Assembly: GCF_018138085.1 (NCBI RefSeq)
Contig: NZ_CP073105.1
Location: forward strand, 1,240,001-1,304,000
Source of the DNA: Stutzerimonas stutzeri
GTDB taxonomy: Bacteria; Pseudomonadota; Gammaproteobacteria; Pseudomonadales; Pseudomonadaceae
Reading direction: 5' to 3'
Length of the DNA: 64,000 bases
The notes beneath the pieces were generated by a model. That model was given only the letters and a program-made list of their open reading frames with translations, was not told the DNA's origin and searched no databases. Shown piece by piece: positions 36,572-45,945 of this stretch. Position 1 is the first letter of the stretch. Each line of letters starts with the position of its first letter. The translations under genes and the position numbers were made by a program.

Positions 36572-38431
36572 CTACAGCGGCCAGACCCAGAGAATCACCG
36601 GCACGGCGACCAGCAGCACCAGAATCGACAGCGGCAGCCCCAGGCGCCAGTAGTCACCGAAGCGGTAGCCGCCCGGCGCCATCACCAGCGTGTTCGACTG
36701 GTGGCCGATCGGCGTCAGGAATGCGCAGGACGCACCGATAGCCACGGCCATCAGCAGCGGATCGGCCGAAGCCTCCATACCGCGTGACAGGCTGATCGCC
36801 ACGGGCGCTGCGAGCACCGCAGCGGCCGCATTGTTGACCACGTTCGACAGCAGCATCACGCCGGCCATGAGAATCGCCACCGTCGCCGCCGGTGGTGCCG
36901 CCTGGCCAATATTCAGCAATGCATCGGCGATCAGGCGCGAGCCACCGGTAGTTTCCAGCGCTTCACCGATCGGCAGCATGGCGGCGATCAGGACGATGAC
37001 CGACATGTCGATGCTCTTGTAGATTTCACCACTGGGGACCAGGCCGGCCAGCACCATCACCAGGGCTGCGCCCACCAGCGCGATGGCCGCCGGAACCATG
37101 CCCAGCGCGATGAGCGCCAGCGCGGTGGCGAAGATGCCGCTGGCCAGCCACACCTGGCGAGGCGCCGTGATCCGTAGGCCACGCGAGGCGAGAGGTAAGC
37201 AGCCGAGGTTGTTCAATATTGGCTGCAACTGCTCCTCGCGGGCCTGCAACAGCAGAATGTCGCCGGCGGCGTAGCGGATATTGCTCAATCGCTGACGCAG
37301 CCGCTGGCCCTGACGGGCCACGGCCAGCACGTTCACGCCATGCCGTTCGCGTAGGGCCAGACCGGTCGCGGTAGTGCCTACCAGCGACGAGCCGGGCGTG
37401 ACGATGGCCTCGACCAGCGCTCGCTCGCCATGACGGTCACTGCCGGAATCGCCTGCCGTGCGCGGCTTGTCCGAAGCGCCGCGCTTTGCCGCCTGCTTGT
37501 CCTGCTCGGCTTTCTGCTGCGCTTGCGCCTTGCTGTCGGCCTCGGCAGCCAGCGTCAGATGCGTCTTGTCGAGAAAGCCCTTGAGGCTGTCGGAGTCGGC
37601 CTCGACCAGCAGCACGTCATCGCCATGTAGCACTTCGTACGTCGAAGGCATCGGCTGATAGCGGCCGCCGCGCACCAGGGCGATGACCACCACCTCCGCG
37701 TCATCACCCCCGGCGACGATCAGTTCATGCAAGGTGCGGCCGGCATATTTGCTGCCGTCCGGCACCTTCAGTTCGGTCAGGTAGGCGCTGATTTCGAACA
37801 GCTCCTGATCGGAACCCTGGTTTTCCCGGCGCGGTATCAGGCGCCAGAGAAGGCCGATGAGCAGCACGCCGGCGACGGTGATCACCAGGCCTACCGGAAG
37901 GAAGTCGAACATGCGAAACGGGGCCTCGCCGACCTCGCGCCGGTAGCCGGCGATGATGATGTTCGGCGGGGTGCCGATCAGTGTCAGGGTGCCGCCGAGC
38001 AGCGAGCCGAAGGCCAGCGGCATCAACAGATACGATGGTGAACGGCCGCTTTGGCGCGACATCCAGACGGCGACCGGCATGAACAGTGCGAGCGCACCGA
38101 CGTTGTTCATGAAACCGGAACACAACGCGACGATGGCCGAGAGCAACAATACCTGGGCCCAAGGGCGGTCGCCGACCTTGGTCAGGTGGCGCGCCAGTGA
38201 ATCCACCACGCCGCTGTTGAGTAGCCCGCGACTGACCACCAGTACCGCCGCCACGGTGATCACGGCCGGATGCCCGAGGCCCATGAAGGCCTTTTCCGGG
38301 GGCACGATGCCAGCCAGGGTAACGACCAGCAGGGCGCCGACGGCGACGACGTCGTAGCGCCATCGATTCCATACGAACAAACCCAGTGTCGCGGCCAGCA
38401 CGGCGAATACGATCAATTGATCGCTTTGCAT
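36572..38431 (-). CDS. SLC13/DASS-family anion transporter with two TrkA-C domains
   Basis: 619-residue inner-membrane permease. Two membrane halves (from about 5-195 and 430-619) contain the paired family motifs MNNVGALALFMPV with LIGTPPNI, and SNVVNNAAAAVLAAP with TPIGHQSNTLV. The cytoplasmic middle has two RCK/TrkA-C regulatory domains (about 215-290 and 340-425) joined by a charged linker KAQAQQKAEQDKQAAKR. Likely substrates are sulfate or dicarboxylates; not determined. The ATG at 38431, spaced from GGAG, is preferred over GTG at 38437. Confidence 0.9.
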   Translation of the reverse strand: MQSDQLIVFAVLAATLGLFVWNRWRYDVVAVGALLVVTLAGIVPPEKAFMGLGHPAVITVAAVLVVSRGLLNSGVVDSLARHLTKVGDRPWAQVLLLSAIVALCSGFMNNVGALALFMPVAVWMSRQSGRSPSYLLMPLAFGSLLGGTLTLIGTPPNIIIAGYRREVGEAPFRMFDFLPVGLVITVAGVLLIGLLWRLIPRRENQGSDQELFEISAYLTELKVPDGSKYAGRTLHELIVAGGDDAEVVVIALVRGGRYQPMPSTYEVLHGDDVLLVEADSDSLKGFLDKTHLTLAAEADSKAQAQQKAEQDKQAAKRGASDKPRTAGDSGSDRHGERALVEAIVTPGSSLVGTTATGLALRERHGVNVLAVARQGQRLRQRLSNIRYAAGDILLLQAREEQLQPILNNLGCLPLASRGLRITAPRQVWLASGIFATALALIALGMVPAAIALVGAALVMVLAGLVPSGEIYKSIDMSVIVLIAAMLPIGEALETTGGSRLIADALLNIGQAAPPAATVAILMAGVMLLSNVVNNAAAAVLAAPVAISLSRGMEASADPLLMAVAIGASCAFLTPIGHQSNTLVMAPGGYRFGDYWRLGLPLSILVLLVAVPVILWVWPL

Positions 38432-38706
38432 GATCACTCCGATGGACAGGCGCGCCGCGATCAGCCGGGAGGGCCGTGAGCGGAGCGGTGGGTGGAAGCA
38501 AAGGTTGTCGGGCAGGGCACCGCAGCGCGGCTACGGTAGCCCGATGATGGACCTCCGGGCCAGTGGCGGGTTCGCTGCCGGCGTGCGCCCGTGGTGGTGC
38601 TGAAGGCGCCTGTGGTGCCGCGCGACTCCGGATCGCTCGCGGTGCTGGCAAAAAAACGAGGCAGCGGGCATGGTTACAAGCGCCCTCAACGAACCGGCAA
38701 CCGTCC

Positions 38707-39609
38707 ATGCCACAGACTATTGTTCTGCCATGCCGCGATGGCTATCCGCTTGCGGCGCAGCTCTGGCTGCCCGCCGGCCAGGCGCGCGGCTCGGTGGTCG
38801 TCAGCAGCGCGACCGGTGTCCTGGCCCGCTACTACGCGCGGTATGCCGGTTTCCTTCGTGAGCACGGGTATGCAGTGCTGACCTACGACTACCGTGGCAT
38901 CGGCGGCTCGCGGCCGGTGAGTCTGCGCGGCTTTCGCATGCGTTGGCGGGACTGGGGTGACTACGACTTCGACGCCGCCGTGCGCTGGATGCGTGCGCGT
39001 GATCCGGACGGGCTGCTAGTGGCGGTTGGGCACAGCATCGGCGGCTTCCTGCCCGGTTTTGCCGCGGCGGCTACCGAGGTCGACCGCTTTCTCAGTGTCG
39101 GCGCGCAATACGCCTACTGGCGCGATTACGCCGCCGAGCAGCGCTGGCGGATGTTTGCCAAATGGCATCTGTTCATGCCGGCGGTGACAGCGCTATACGG
39201 GTATTTCCCTGGCCGCCGGCTGGGCTGGCTGGAAGACCTGCCGGCCGGTGTCGCGCGGGAATGGGCGTTTCGACGCGCGCAGCTGGAACACAGCTATCCT
39301 GCCGACGACCGTGAGTGGATCCTGCAGCGGTTTGCCGCCGTCCGCGCGCCGATACTGGCCGTGAGCATGACCGATGACGAATACGGCACACTGCCGGCCA
39401 TCGAGCGCGGACTGAGCTACTACCGCAACAGTCGCTGCGCTCACGTGCGTCTCAGCCCCGGTGAGTTGGGGCTGGAGCGTGTCGGGCACTTCGATCTGTT
39501 TCACGAGCGCCATCGCCAAGGCTTCTGGCAGGCAACTCTGGCGTGGATAGGCGAAGGCCGCAATCCATGGCCGACCGCAGCTGCTGGTTCGCCGGGGCAG
39601 ACTGGCTGA
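38707..39609 (+). CDS. Alpha/beta hydrolase
   Basis: 300 residues. Nucleophile elbow GHSIGG with S110; probable acid in SMTDDEYG and His in VGHFDLF complete the triad. Oxyanion segment YDYRGIGGSRP. The branch resembles uncharacterised COG4757 esterase-like proteins. The start is chosen at 38707 because the protein core begins there; only a weak ribosome site is visible. It is divergent from the SLC13 gene across 275 bp in which I see nothing else. Confidence 0.85.
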   Translation: MPQTIVLPCRDGYPLAAQLWLPAGQARGSVVVSSATGVLARYYARYAGFLREHGYAVLTYDYRGIGGSRPVSLRGFRMRWRDWGDYDFDAAVRWMRARDPDGLLVAVGHSIGGFLPGFAAAATEVDRFLSVGAQYAYWRDYAAEQRWRMFAKWHLFMPAVTALYGYFPGRRLGWLEDLPAGVAREWAFRRAQLEHSYPADDREWILQRFAAVRAPILAVSMTDDEYGTLPAIERGLSYYRNSRCAHVRLSPGELGLERVGHFDLFHERHRQGFWQATLAWIGEGRNPWPTAAAGSPGQTG

Positions 39610-39788
39610 GGCAGCGCTGAAGCCTATCCGGTGGCTGCCGCAGCCGAGCGCTGCTCTTCACCTACCATTTGCAGATCCGGTGCGGCTCGCCTCGAAAGCT
39701 TGCTGCCGTGCACCGGCGCCGACGGGTTTTGTTAGAGCCTGGGATTGTCGGTAGCATCGACCGCCTTATCTCTCCGAGGAGCATCATC

Positions 39789-40514
39789 GTGACTACAGCG
39801 CGCATCGGTTTGCTACCCGCCGTGTTGATTGCGGTTTCGGTTGCCTTCGCCGGCTGGTCGGTGGGGCAGGGCGTGGAGCGTTTTCGAATGGCCGATCGCT
39901 CGGTGACGGTCAAAGGGCTGGCAGAGCGCGACGTGCAAAGCGATTTTGCCGTCTGGACACTCGGCTTCCGTCGCGCCGGCAATGATTTCGCCAGTGTTCA
40001 GCAGAGTCTGTCCGAGGATCGCGCCCGGGTGGTCGCCTTCCTGCGCGAGCAGGGCTTCGACGATGACGAGATCGAGGTGCGCCCGCTGCAGGTGCAGGAT
40101 CTGCTGGCGCGCGAATGGGCGCCGCAGGAAATTGCCCTGCGCTTCAACGGCAGCGGCCAGGTAGTCGTGAAGTCGGCGCGAGTCGAAGCGGTCGGCAAGG
40201 CTGCCAACGGTGTCGATCCGCTGATCCAGGCCGGTATCCAGCTCGATACCGAACAGAGCGGCTTCAGCGGGCCGCGCTATCAGCTGCGTGGCTTCAATGA
40301 CCTCAAACCGGCCTTGCTGGAAGACGCCACCCGCAATGCCCGTGAGCAAGCGGCGAAGTTCGCCGAAGACGCGGGCGCCCGTCTGGGTGAGCTGAAGACT
40401 GCTAATCAGGGCGTGATTCGGGTGCTCGACGATGACGGCAGCGACATGGACACCGGCCGCACGCCGGGCAAGCGCCTACGCGTGGTCAGCACCTTCGAGT
40501 TCGCCCTTCAGTAG
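39789..40514 (+). CDS. SIMPL-domain protein
   Basis: 241 residues. An N-terminal signal anchor (IGLLPAVLIAVSVAFAGWSVG) precedes a periplasmic SIMPL (DUF541) domain, with VTVKGLAERDVQSDFAVWTLGF at the start and RLRVVSTFEFALQ at the end. Relatives have been linked to stress tolerance and outer-membrane homeostasis. The start is GTG at 39789 behind GAGGAG at 39776-39781. Confidence 0.88.
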   Translation: MTTARIGLLPAVLIAVSVAFAGWSVGQGVERFRMADRSVTVKGLAERDVQSDFAVWTLGFRRAGNDFASVQQSLSEDRARVVAFLREQGFDDDEIEVRPLQVQDLLAREWAPQEIALRFNGSGQVVVKSARVEAVGKAANGVDPLIQAGIQLDTEQSGFSGPRYQLRGFNDLKPALLEDATRNAREQAAKFAEDAGARLGELKTANQGVIRVLDDDGSDMDTGRTPGKRLRVVSTFEFALQ

Positions 40515-40584
40515 GCGCCGCAGGGCAGCGATCCGCCTGAAAATCGGGGCGGGTCGCGCTGCGAGAAAGATGCGTTGACCTACC

Positions 40585-40606
40585 TTGACCCTCACGTTGC
40601 GTGAGG
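40585..40606. promoter_or_regulatory. MerR-type promoter/operator
   Basis: TTGACC (40585-40590) is followed by the perfect palindrome CCTCACG-TTG-CGTGAGG (40590-40606), giving the dyad-in-spacer layout MerR proteins use. It is 40 bp before the MerR gene, suggesting autoregulation. Confidence 0.65.
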
Positions 40607-40645
40607 CCCGACCATCTCTCCCGCACGGAACAGGAGCGCATCGCG

Positions 40646-41668
40646 ATGCAGTTGAGAGTAGGTGAATTGGCCCGGCGTTGTGGTTTGACCGTCAGGACAC
40701 TGCACCACTACGACGGCATCGGATTGCTGCGTCCGTCCGCGCGCTCCGACGCTGGCTATCGGCTGTACGACCGCGACGATGTCGCACGGCTACAGCAGAT
40801 CCAGGCGCTGCGTAGCCTGGGGGTTTCGTTGGCTGACGTCGGGGCGATTCTCGACCGGCCTGAATCGTCGGTTGCCACCGTGATCGAGCAGCAGCTGAGC
40901 CTGCTCGACCAGCAGATCGCGCGGCAGGTTCGCCTGCGCGACCGCCTGGCGCATCTGCACCGGCAGTGCGTCGCAGGGCAGCAGCCGGCGCTGGCCGACT
41001 GGCTGGAGACATTGGAGTTGATGGGCATGTACGAACGTTATTTTTCACAAGATGAACTGCGTCAGTTGCCGTTCTACAACCGCAACGCAGCAAGCGATGC
41101 GCGTTGGGCCGAGTTGGCCGAGGAGGGCGCGCGGCTGCTGCACGAGGAAGTCAGCCCGCAGGACGAACGGGCCCAGGCGCTGGCGCTGCGCTGGATGCAG
41201 CAACTGGAGCAGGACACCGCAGCCGACCCCGCACTGCTGGCCAAGCTCGACGCCATGCATCTGGGCGAGCCCGCGCTGCAACAGCAGACGGGCATCACCC
41301 GCGAGGTCAGCGACTATGTGCTACGCGCCTTCGCCGAGACCAAGCTGGCGGTGTACCGGCGCTACCTCGACCCGGACGCCATGCGCTTCATGCGCCGGCA
41401 TTATCTGGAGAGCATGCGTCAGTGGCCGGGATTGATCGCTGAGTTGCGTCAGGCGCGGCGCGATGGCCTGGCGGCGGATGCCGAGCCGGTGCAGCAGCTC
41501 GCCCGCCGCTGGCTGGCGCTGTTTCGCGCCTATGCCGGCGACGACCCGCAGACGCAGCAGAAGATCCGCGAGGCCAACCAGCGCGAGCCCAGCCTGATGC
41601 AAGGCACCTGGGTTGACGAAGACCTGCTGCACTATCTCGGCCAGGCCGTCGCCGCACTGCAAGCCTGA
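40646..41668 (+). CDS. MerR-family regulator with TipAS-like C-terminal domain
   Basis: 340 residues. The winged HTH (VGELARRCGLTVRTLHHYDGIGL) is followed by the dimerisation coiled coil (QQLSLLDQQIARQVRLRDRL) and a long helical C-terminal half resembling the TipAS drug-binding domain. The family activates stress or multidrug-response promoters. AGGAG nine bases before the 40646 ATG fixes the start; the upstream extension overlaps the operator. The convergent MFS exporter is a plausible target but no site is seen there. Confidence 0.9.
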   Translation: MQLRVGELARRCGLTVRTLHHYDGIGLLRPSARSDAGYRLYDRDDVARLQQIQALRSLGVSLADVGAILDRPESSVATVIEQQLSLLDQQIARQVRLRDRLAHLHRQCVAGQQPALADWLETLELMGMYERYFSQDELRQLPFYNRNAASDARWAELAEEGARLLHEEVSPQDERAQALALRWMQQLEQDTAADPALLAKLDAMHLGEPALQQQTGITREVSDYVLRAFAETKLAVYRRYLDPDAMRFMRRHYLESMRQWPGLIAELRQARRDGLAADAEPVQQLARRWLALFRAYAGDDPQTQQKIREANQREPSLMQGTWVDEDLLHYLGQAVAALQA

Positions 41669-41758
41669 TCGCCGTCAGGCACGGCCTGTGAGCGGGCTGC
41701 GACGGCTAACCGCGAGCGGCAGGTTCGCTCGCGGTGGCGGTTGCGCGGGATCCGCCGA

Positions 41759-42979
41759 TCAATCGCAGGCCGTCGCCACGGGGCCGGGGGCCTCGGTCTG
41801 GTGACGTGCTGTCCAGGCCCACCAGAACACCAGCAGGCCAACGGCTCCCGTCGCTGCGCCGATGTAGCCGGTCGACGTCCAGCCCAGGCCCGCACTGATC
41901 GCCAGGCCCCCGAGCCAGGGGCCGAGCGCGTTGGCGACGTTGAATGCCGAATGGTTGGAGGCGGCCGCCAGCGTCTGTGCATCGGCGGCGACATCCATCA
42001 GGTGCGTCTGCAAGGCCGGCGACAGCGAGACCATGGTGCCGACGGCAAAGGCGGCCGGCAGGATGGTCCACAGCGAATGCGCGGCAAACGGGAACACCAG
42101 CAGCACGCAAATGCTCCACAGCAGCAACCAGGCGATGGCCTTGAAGCGCAGTTTGTCGAACAGCCAGCCGCCAAACAGGTTGCCGACAATGCCACCGAGG
42201 CCGAACGCCGCCAGCCCCACCGGAATCCAGCCTTCACCGACGCCGGTGACCTCCAGTAGCGTCGGTGCCAGGTAGCTGAACACGCAGAACATGCCGGCAA
42301 AGCCGATCGAGCTGATGGCCAGTGCCAGCCACACCGGCTTGCGATTGAAATCGCGCAGTTCGCGCATGGGGTTGTTGCGTGGCTCGTCGCGATCGAGCGG
42401 CAGGAAGATCGCCACCAGCAGGACCGTCAGCAGTGCGATCAGGCCGACCAGACCGAACGCCCAGCGCCAGCTCAGCCACTGCCCCAGCCAGGTCGCGATG
42501 GGATTGCCGATCAGCATGGCGATGGTCAGTCCGGCCAGCACCCGGCTGACCGCCTTGGCGCGTTGGCCCGCCGGAACCATCGAAGCGGCCACTAGCATGG
42601 CGACGCCGAAGTACGCGCCGTGAGGCAGGCCGGCGATGAAGCGAAACACCATCAACGAGTGATAATCCGGCGCCACCGCGCTGGCGAAGTTGCCTAGGGC
42701 GAAAAAGCTCATGAGCAACAGCAGCAGGTGGCGGCGAAACAGGCGCGAACCGAGGATCGCCAGCAACGGGGCGCCAACCACCACGCCCAACGCGTAGGTG
42801 CTGATGACGTGGCCGACCTGCGGCTCGCTGATGCCCAGCCCCTGAGCGACGTTGGGCATCAGGCCCATGATGGCGAACTCGCCGGTGCCAATGGCGAAGC
42901 CGCCCATGGCCAGCGCCAGTTCGATCAGGAGGATGGCACGGGTCGACAACGTCGGCTGGCCTGTACTGGCGTGGGTCAT
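41759..42979 (-). CDS. MFS transporter, DHA1 (AraJ/sugar-efflux) type
   Basis: 406 residues with about 12 hydrophobic helices. Family motifs include GTGEFAIMGLMPNVA (helix 1-2), GSRLFRRHLLLLLMS (motif A region) and AGLPHGAYFGVAMLVA (motif C-like). Likely a proton-driven exporter of small molecules. GAGG precedes the start by six bases. The aldo/keto reductase ends 89 bp upstream on the same strand, so the two may be co-transcribed. Confidence 0.92.
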   Translation of the reverse strand: MTHASTGQPTLSTRAILLIELALAMGGFAIGTGEFAIMGLMPNVAQGLGISEPQVGHVISTYALGVVVGAPLLAILGSRLFRRHLLLLLMSFFALGNFASAVAPDYHSLMVFRFIAGLPHGAYFGVAMLVAASMVPAGQRAKAVSRVLAGLTIAMLIGNPIATWLGQWLSWRWAFGLVGLIALLTVLLVAIFLPLDRDEPRNNPMRELRDFNRKPVWLALAISSIGFAGMFCVFSYLAPTLLEVTGVGEGWIPVGLAAFGLGGIVGNLFGGWLFDKLRFKAIAWLLLWSICVLLVFPFAAHSLWTILPAAFAVGTMVSLSPALQTHLMDVAADAQTLAAASNHSAFNVANALGPWLGGLAISAGLGWTSTGYIGAATGAVGLLVFWWAWTARHQTEAPGPVATACD

Positions 42980-43068
42980 GAATGCCTCGAATATCTGAAA
43001 CGATGTGCCGTGCGATCGGCACGGCGAAATGTCAGGGTGGCCGGACACGCGTTCCGGCCGGTTGCCGA

Positions 43069-44058
43069 TCAGCCTTTGCGCGTGGGTGGCGCCATGAACT
43101 CCGGCCCCACCGGGTCGGTGATGTGCTCGGCCAGTAGCCGGTCGATATCCTGCAGGTCCTGCGGTGAAAGGGTCCAGCCGAACGCCTCGTCGATACCGTC
43201 CAGCTGGTCCGGTCGGCGCGCGCCCCACAGGGCGATGGTCGGCCCCTGGTCGAGTACCCAGCGGATCGCCAAGGCCAGCACCGACTTGCCATGACGCTCC
43301 CGCGCCAGGTTTTTCAATGCCTCGACCGCAGCCAGGTATTGGGCGAAACGGGGCGCCTTGAACTTCGGATCAGATTTACGCAGGTCGTCGCCATCGAAGG
43401 TGGTGCTGCTGTTCATCCGGCCGGAGAGCAGCCCACGGCATAGGGCACCGTAGCCGAGTACGGCGAGGCCGTTGTCACGCGCGTAGGGCAGCACGTCGGT
43501 TTCGATCGCGCGCTCGAACAGGTTGTAGGGCGGCTGCACGCTGGCCAACGGTGCGGCCTTGCGGAACGCATCCATCTGTTCGGTGGAGTAGTTGCTGACG
43601 CCGATGGCGAGGATCTTGCCCTCCTGGCGCAGCTTCTCCAGCTCGGCGGCGGTCTCCTCGATAGGCACCAACGGGTCCGGCCAGTGCACCTGATACAGGT
43701 CGATACGGTCGGTGCGCAGGCGCCGCAACGAGTCTTCGATTTCGTGACGGATACGGGCCGGGGTCGAGTTGCGCCGCGGGCCGCCGTCGCTCCAGTCCAG
43801 GGCCACCTTGGTGGCGATCACGGCCTGGTCGCGGACGCCTTCGAGCGCCTTGCCGACCACCTCTTCGGAATGACCGAAGCCGTACACCGGGGCGGTGTCG
43901 ATCAGGTTGATGCCCCGTTCGAGGGCCGTGCGGATGGTGGTCACTGAGCGCTCGTCATCCGCGCCGCCCCACATCCAGCCACCGATGGCCCAGGTGCCGA
44001 GGCCGATGCGTGAGATGGGTGTGGCGATGCCCTCGATGGAGAGTGTTTCGATGGTCAT
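43069..44058 (-). CDS. Aldo/keto reductase
   Basis: 329-residue NADPH-dependent carbonyl reductase of TIM-barrel fold. The catalytic tetrad is recognisable: D and Y in NLIDTAPVYGFG, K in VIATKVALDW, H in YQVHWPDP. The nucleotide-binding end is WGARRPDQLDGI. The subgroup is YghZ/GSP69-like. A strong GAGGAG precedes the ATG at 44058. Probably the first gene of an operon with the MFS exporter, a pairing suggesting aldehyde or xenobiotic handling. Confidence 0.92.
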   Translation of the reverse strand: MTIETLSIEGIATPISRIGLGTWAIGGWMWGGADDERSVTTIRTALERGINLIDTAPVYGFGHSEEVVGKALEGVRDQAVIATKVALDWSDGGPRRNSTPARIRHEIEDSLRRLRTDRIDLYQVHWPDPLVPIEETAAELEKLRQEGKILAIGVSNYSTEQMDAFRKAAPLASVQPPYNLFERAIETDVLPYARDNGLAVLGYGALCRGLLSGRMNSSTTFDGDDLRKSDPKFKAPRFAQYLAAVEALKNLARERHGKSVLALAIRWVLDQGPTIALWGARRPDQLDGIDEAFGWTLSPQDLQDIDRLLAEHITDPVGPEFMAPPTRKG

Positions 44059-44208
44059 GGGTGCTCCTCGTCTGTCCGGTGTCGGCCGGCCTTGCAGTAA
44101 GCCGGGCAAAGGGTACTGACAGCATCGGCGCGCAGGCGTGCGAGGCGGTGGCCGGGGCATCGGGCACGGGCCGACGCGCCATATGTGAGCGATGCCTGGC
44201 GGTCCGCC

Positions 44209-44739
44209 TCAGTGGCGTGCCAGGGCATCGGCGATCAATCGCGGCGTATCCCGGGCGCCCATGGTCTGGGCGGCGGCAAGCGGCGTGACGCCATTGATGT
44301 CGGCGCGGCTTGGGTCGGCGCCGCGCTCGAGCAACAGCTCGACGATGTCGCTGCGGTCGAACATGGCGGCCATCATCAGGGCAGTCTTGCCATCGGGCGA
44401 AGCGCTTTCGACGTCGGCGCCGTGGTCGAGCAGCAGGCGCGTCATCGCCAGATTGCCCTTGAAAGCGGCGCCGGCCAGTGGGCTCTGCCCCTTGTCGTTA
44501 CACAACTGCGGGTCGGCGCCGTTCTCCAGAAGCACGCGCGAGGCATCGATGTGGCCGTGATAGCTGGCGAGCATCAGCAGGCTGTCACCGTTGTGGTTGC
44601 GAATATTGGCCGGCAGACCGCGCCGGAGCAGATCCGCCAGGCGCGCGGCGTCTCCCTTGCGGGTGCTGTCGAATACCTGCTCGGCGAACGCCAGCGCGGC
44701 GTCGTCCAGTTCGGGTTTGGGGCTGGATGGGGCCGTCAT
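44209..44739 (-). CDS. Ankyrin-repeat protein (AnkB-like)
   Basis: 176 residues with about four ankyrin repeats (NGDSLLMLASYHGHIDASRV, KGQSPLAGAAFKGNLAMTRL, DGKTALMMAAMFDRSDIVEL, NGVTPLAAAQTMG). No signal peptide, so cytoplasmic. Similar small ankyrin proteins in Pseudomonas support catalase activity, but no catalase gene is nearby. It is divergent from the DUF3820 gene. Confidence 0.92.
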   Translation of the reverse strand: MTAPSSPKPELDDAALAFAEQVFDSTRKGDAARLADLLRRGLPANIRNHNGDSLLMLASYHGHIDASRVLLENGADPQLCNDKGQSPLAGAAFKGNLAMTRLLLDHGADVESASPDGKTALMMAAMFDRSDIVELLLERGADPSRADINGVTPLAAAQTMGARDTPRLIADALARH

Positions 44740-44906
44740 CTCTGGTCCTCGGCTGTTCTGAAATTGGCGAAGCGCCGTCATTGTGCCAAAACGAACGCTG
44801 TGCTCCGGCTTTCTATCCGACCGATAGGTAACCCCAATGTGCGAAATGGCAATGGCCATCCACGCTATGGCAGTATCTGCGGCCTGTCCGCTATCGGTCC
44901 GTTGCG

Positions 44907-45119
44907 ATGAAGCCCGAAGATCTCGAGCGCCTGGTGACTCAGGCGATGCCCTACGGCAAATACAAGGGCCGGTTGATCGCCGATCTTCCGGGCAACTACC
45001 TGAGCTGGTTCGCCCGGGTCGGTTTCCCGCCCGGAGAGATCGGCCAGTTGCTGGCGCTGATGCAGGAAATCGATCACAACGGCCTGTCACCCTTGCTCGA
45101 CCCGTTGCGCCGCCGCTGA
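44907..45119 (+). CDS. DUF3820-family protein
   Basis: 70 residues carrying the family motif MPYGKYKGRLIADLPGNYLSWF. Conserved in gamma-proteobacteria, with suggested links to nucleic-acid metabolism; unproven. The stop abuts the convergent next gene by one base. Confidence 0.88.
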   Translation: MKPEDLERLVTQAMPYGKYKGRLIADLPGNYLSWFARVGFPPGEIGQLLALMQEIDHNGLSPLLDPLRRR

Positions 45120-45120
45120 C

Positions 45121-45651
45121 TCAAGCCTGGCTTTCGGCCTGCCGCGTCGCCAGCGCAGGGGCGGCATAGATGCCGACGTCCACTGCCAGGGCCATGACCC
45201 GCTCCAGGTCGCAGGTATAGACGAGCACGGCCTGCAGCTCGTCATCGAGCGGCTCGCTGAAGTCCACCAGCACGTAGCCGCCCTTTTCCGGGTAGAGGCT
45301 GCTGAGCTGGGTCTGGATGCGGTTGAGCGCTTTCAGCGGTTCGGTTTTCGCCAGTTGCTTGGATTTGAGGACGAAATTCACGTCCGGGCCGAACGAGCCA
45401 ACGATCTGCTCGAACAGTGTCTGGTAGTCGTCGGCCTGGAACAGCACGGTGTCCGGCAGGCTGCCGACGATCATCCATTCGCCGAGGGGGATGGGGAAGT
45501 CGTCGTCATAGATGATGTCCGGATTGGCCTGCAAGAATCCTTGCGGGTCCGCGTAGGCCTGCGCCGCTTCGTCTGCCAGCCGGTTGATCTCGTCGTCGCT
45601 CATGCAGCCCGAGCTGATCAGGCGGATCAGTTCGGCGAGTGGGTCTTTCAT
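45121..45651 (-). CDS. Conserved hypothetical protein
   Basis: 176-residue soluble protein. An N-terminal helical, acidic part (SDDEINRLADEAAQAYADP) precedes a mixed region with repeated hydrophobic strands (WMIVGSLPDTVLF, GGYVLVDFSEP). I do not recognise a domain. AGGA lies upstream of the ATG. Confidence 0.8.
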   Translation of the reverse strand: MKDPLAELIRLISSGCMSDDEINRLADEAAQAYADPQGFLQANPDIIYDDDFPIPLGEWMIVGSLPDTVLFQADDYQTLFEQIVGSFGPDVNFVLKSKQLAKTEPLKALNRIQTQLSSLYPEKGGYVLVDFSEPLDDELQAVLVYTCDLERVMALAVDVGIYAAPALATRQAESQA

Positions 45652-45945
45652 CGGGCGGTCCTGGCTGGTTGGGGCTGCAAGGATAACCGAAAGCCGCCCA
45701 GCGCTGCCGGCCAGGCGTGCGCGCCAACCACCGCGCCTCGCGGCGCCGTCGTTCGCCTCGCGGCGGCGCCTGCTTTATGAGCGGTTTGTCCGCCTTTCAA
45801 CGCGCAACTGCGGTTTCTCTCCGGTTTTCGTGCACAATAGCCGCCATATAAACAAACGCGGCATGAACGATGGCGAACGGCGTAGACCAGCCTCGCTTTC
45901 GTTCCGGCGCAGAGAACGATCAGCCAATATTCAAGAGGAACGACC

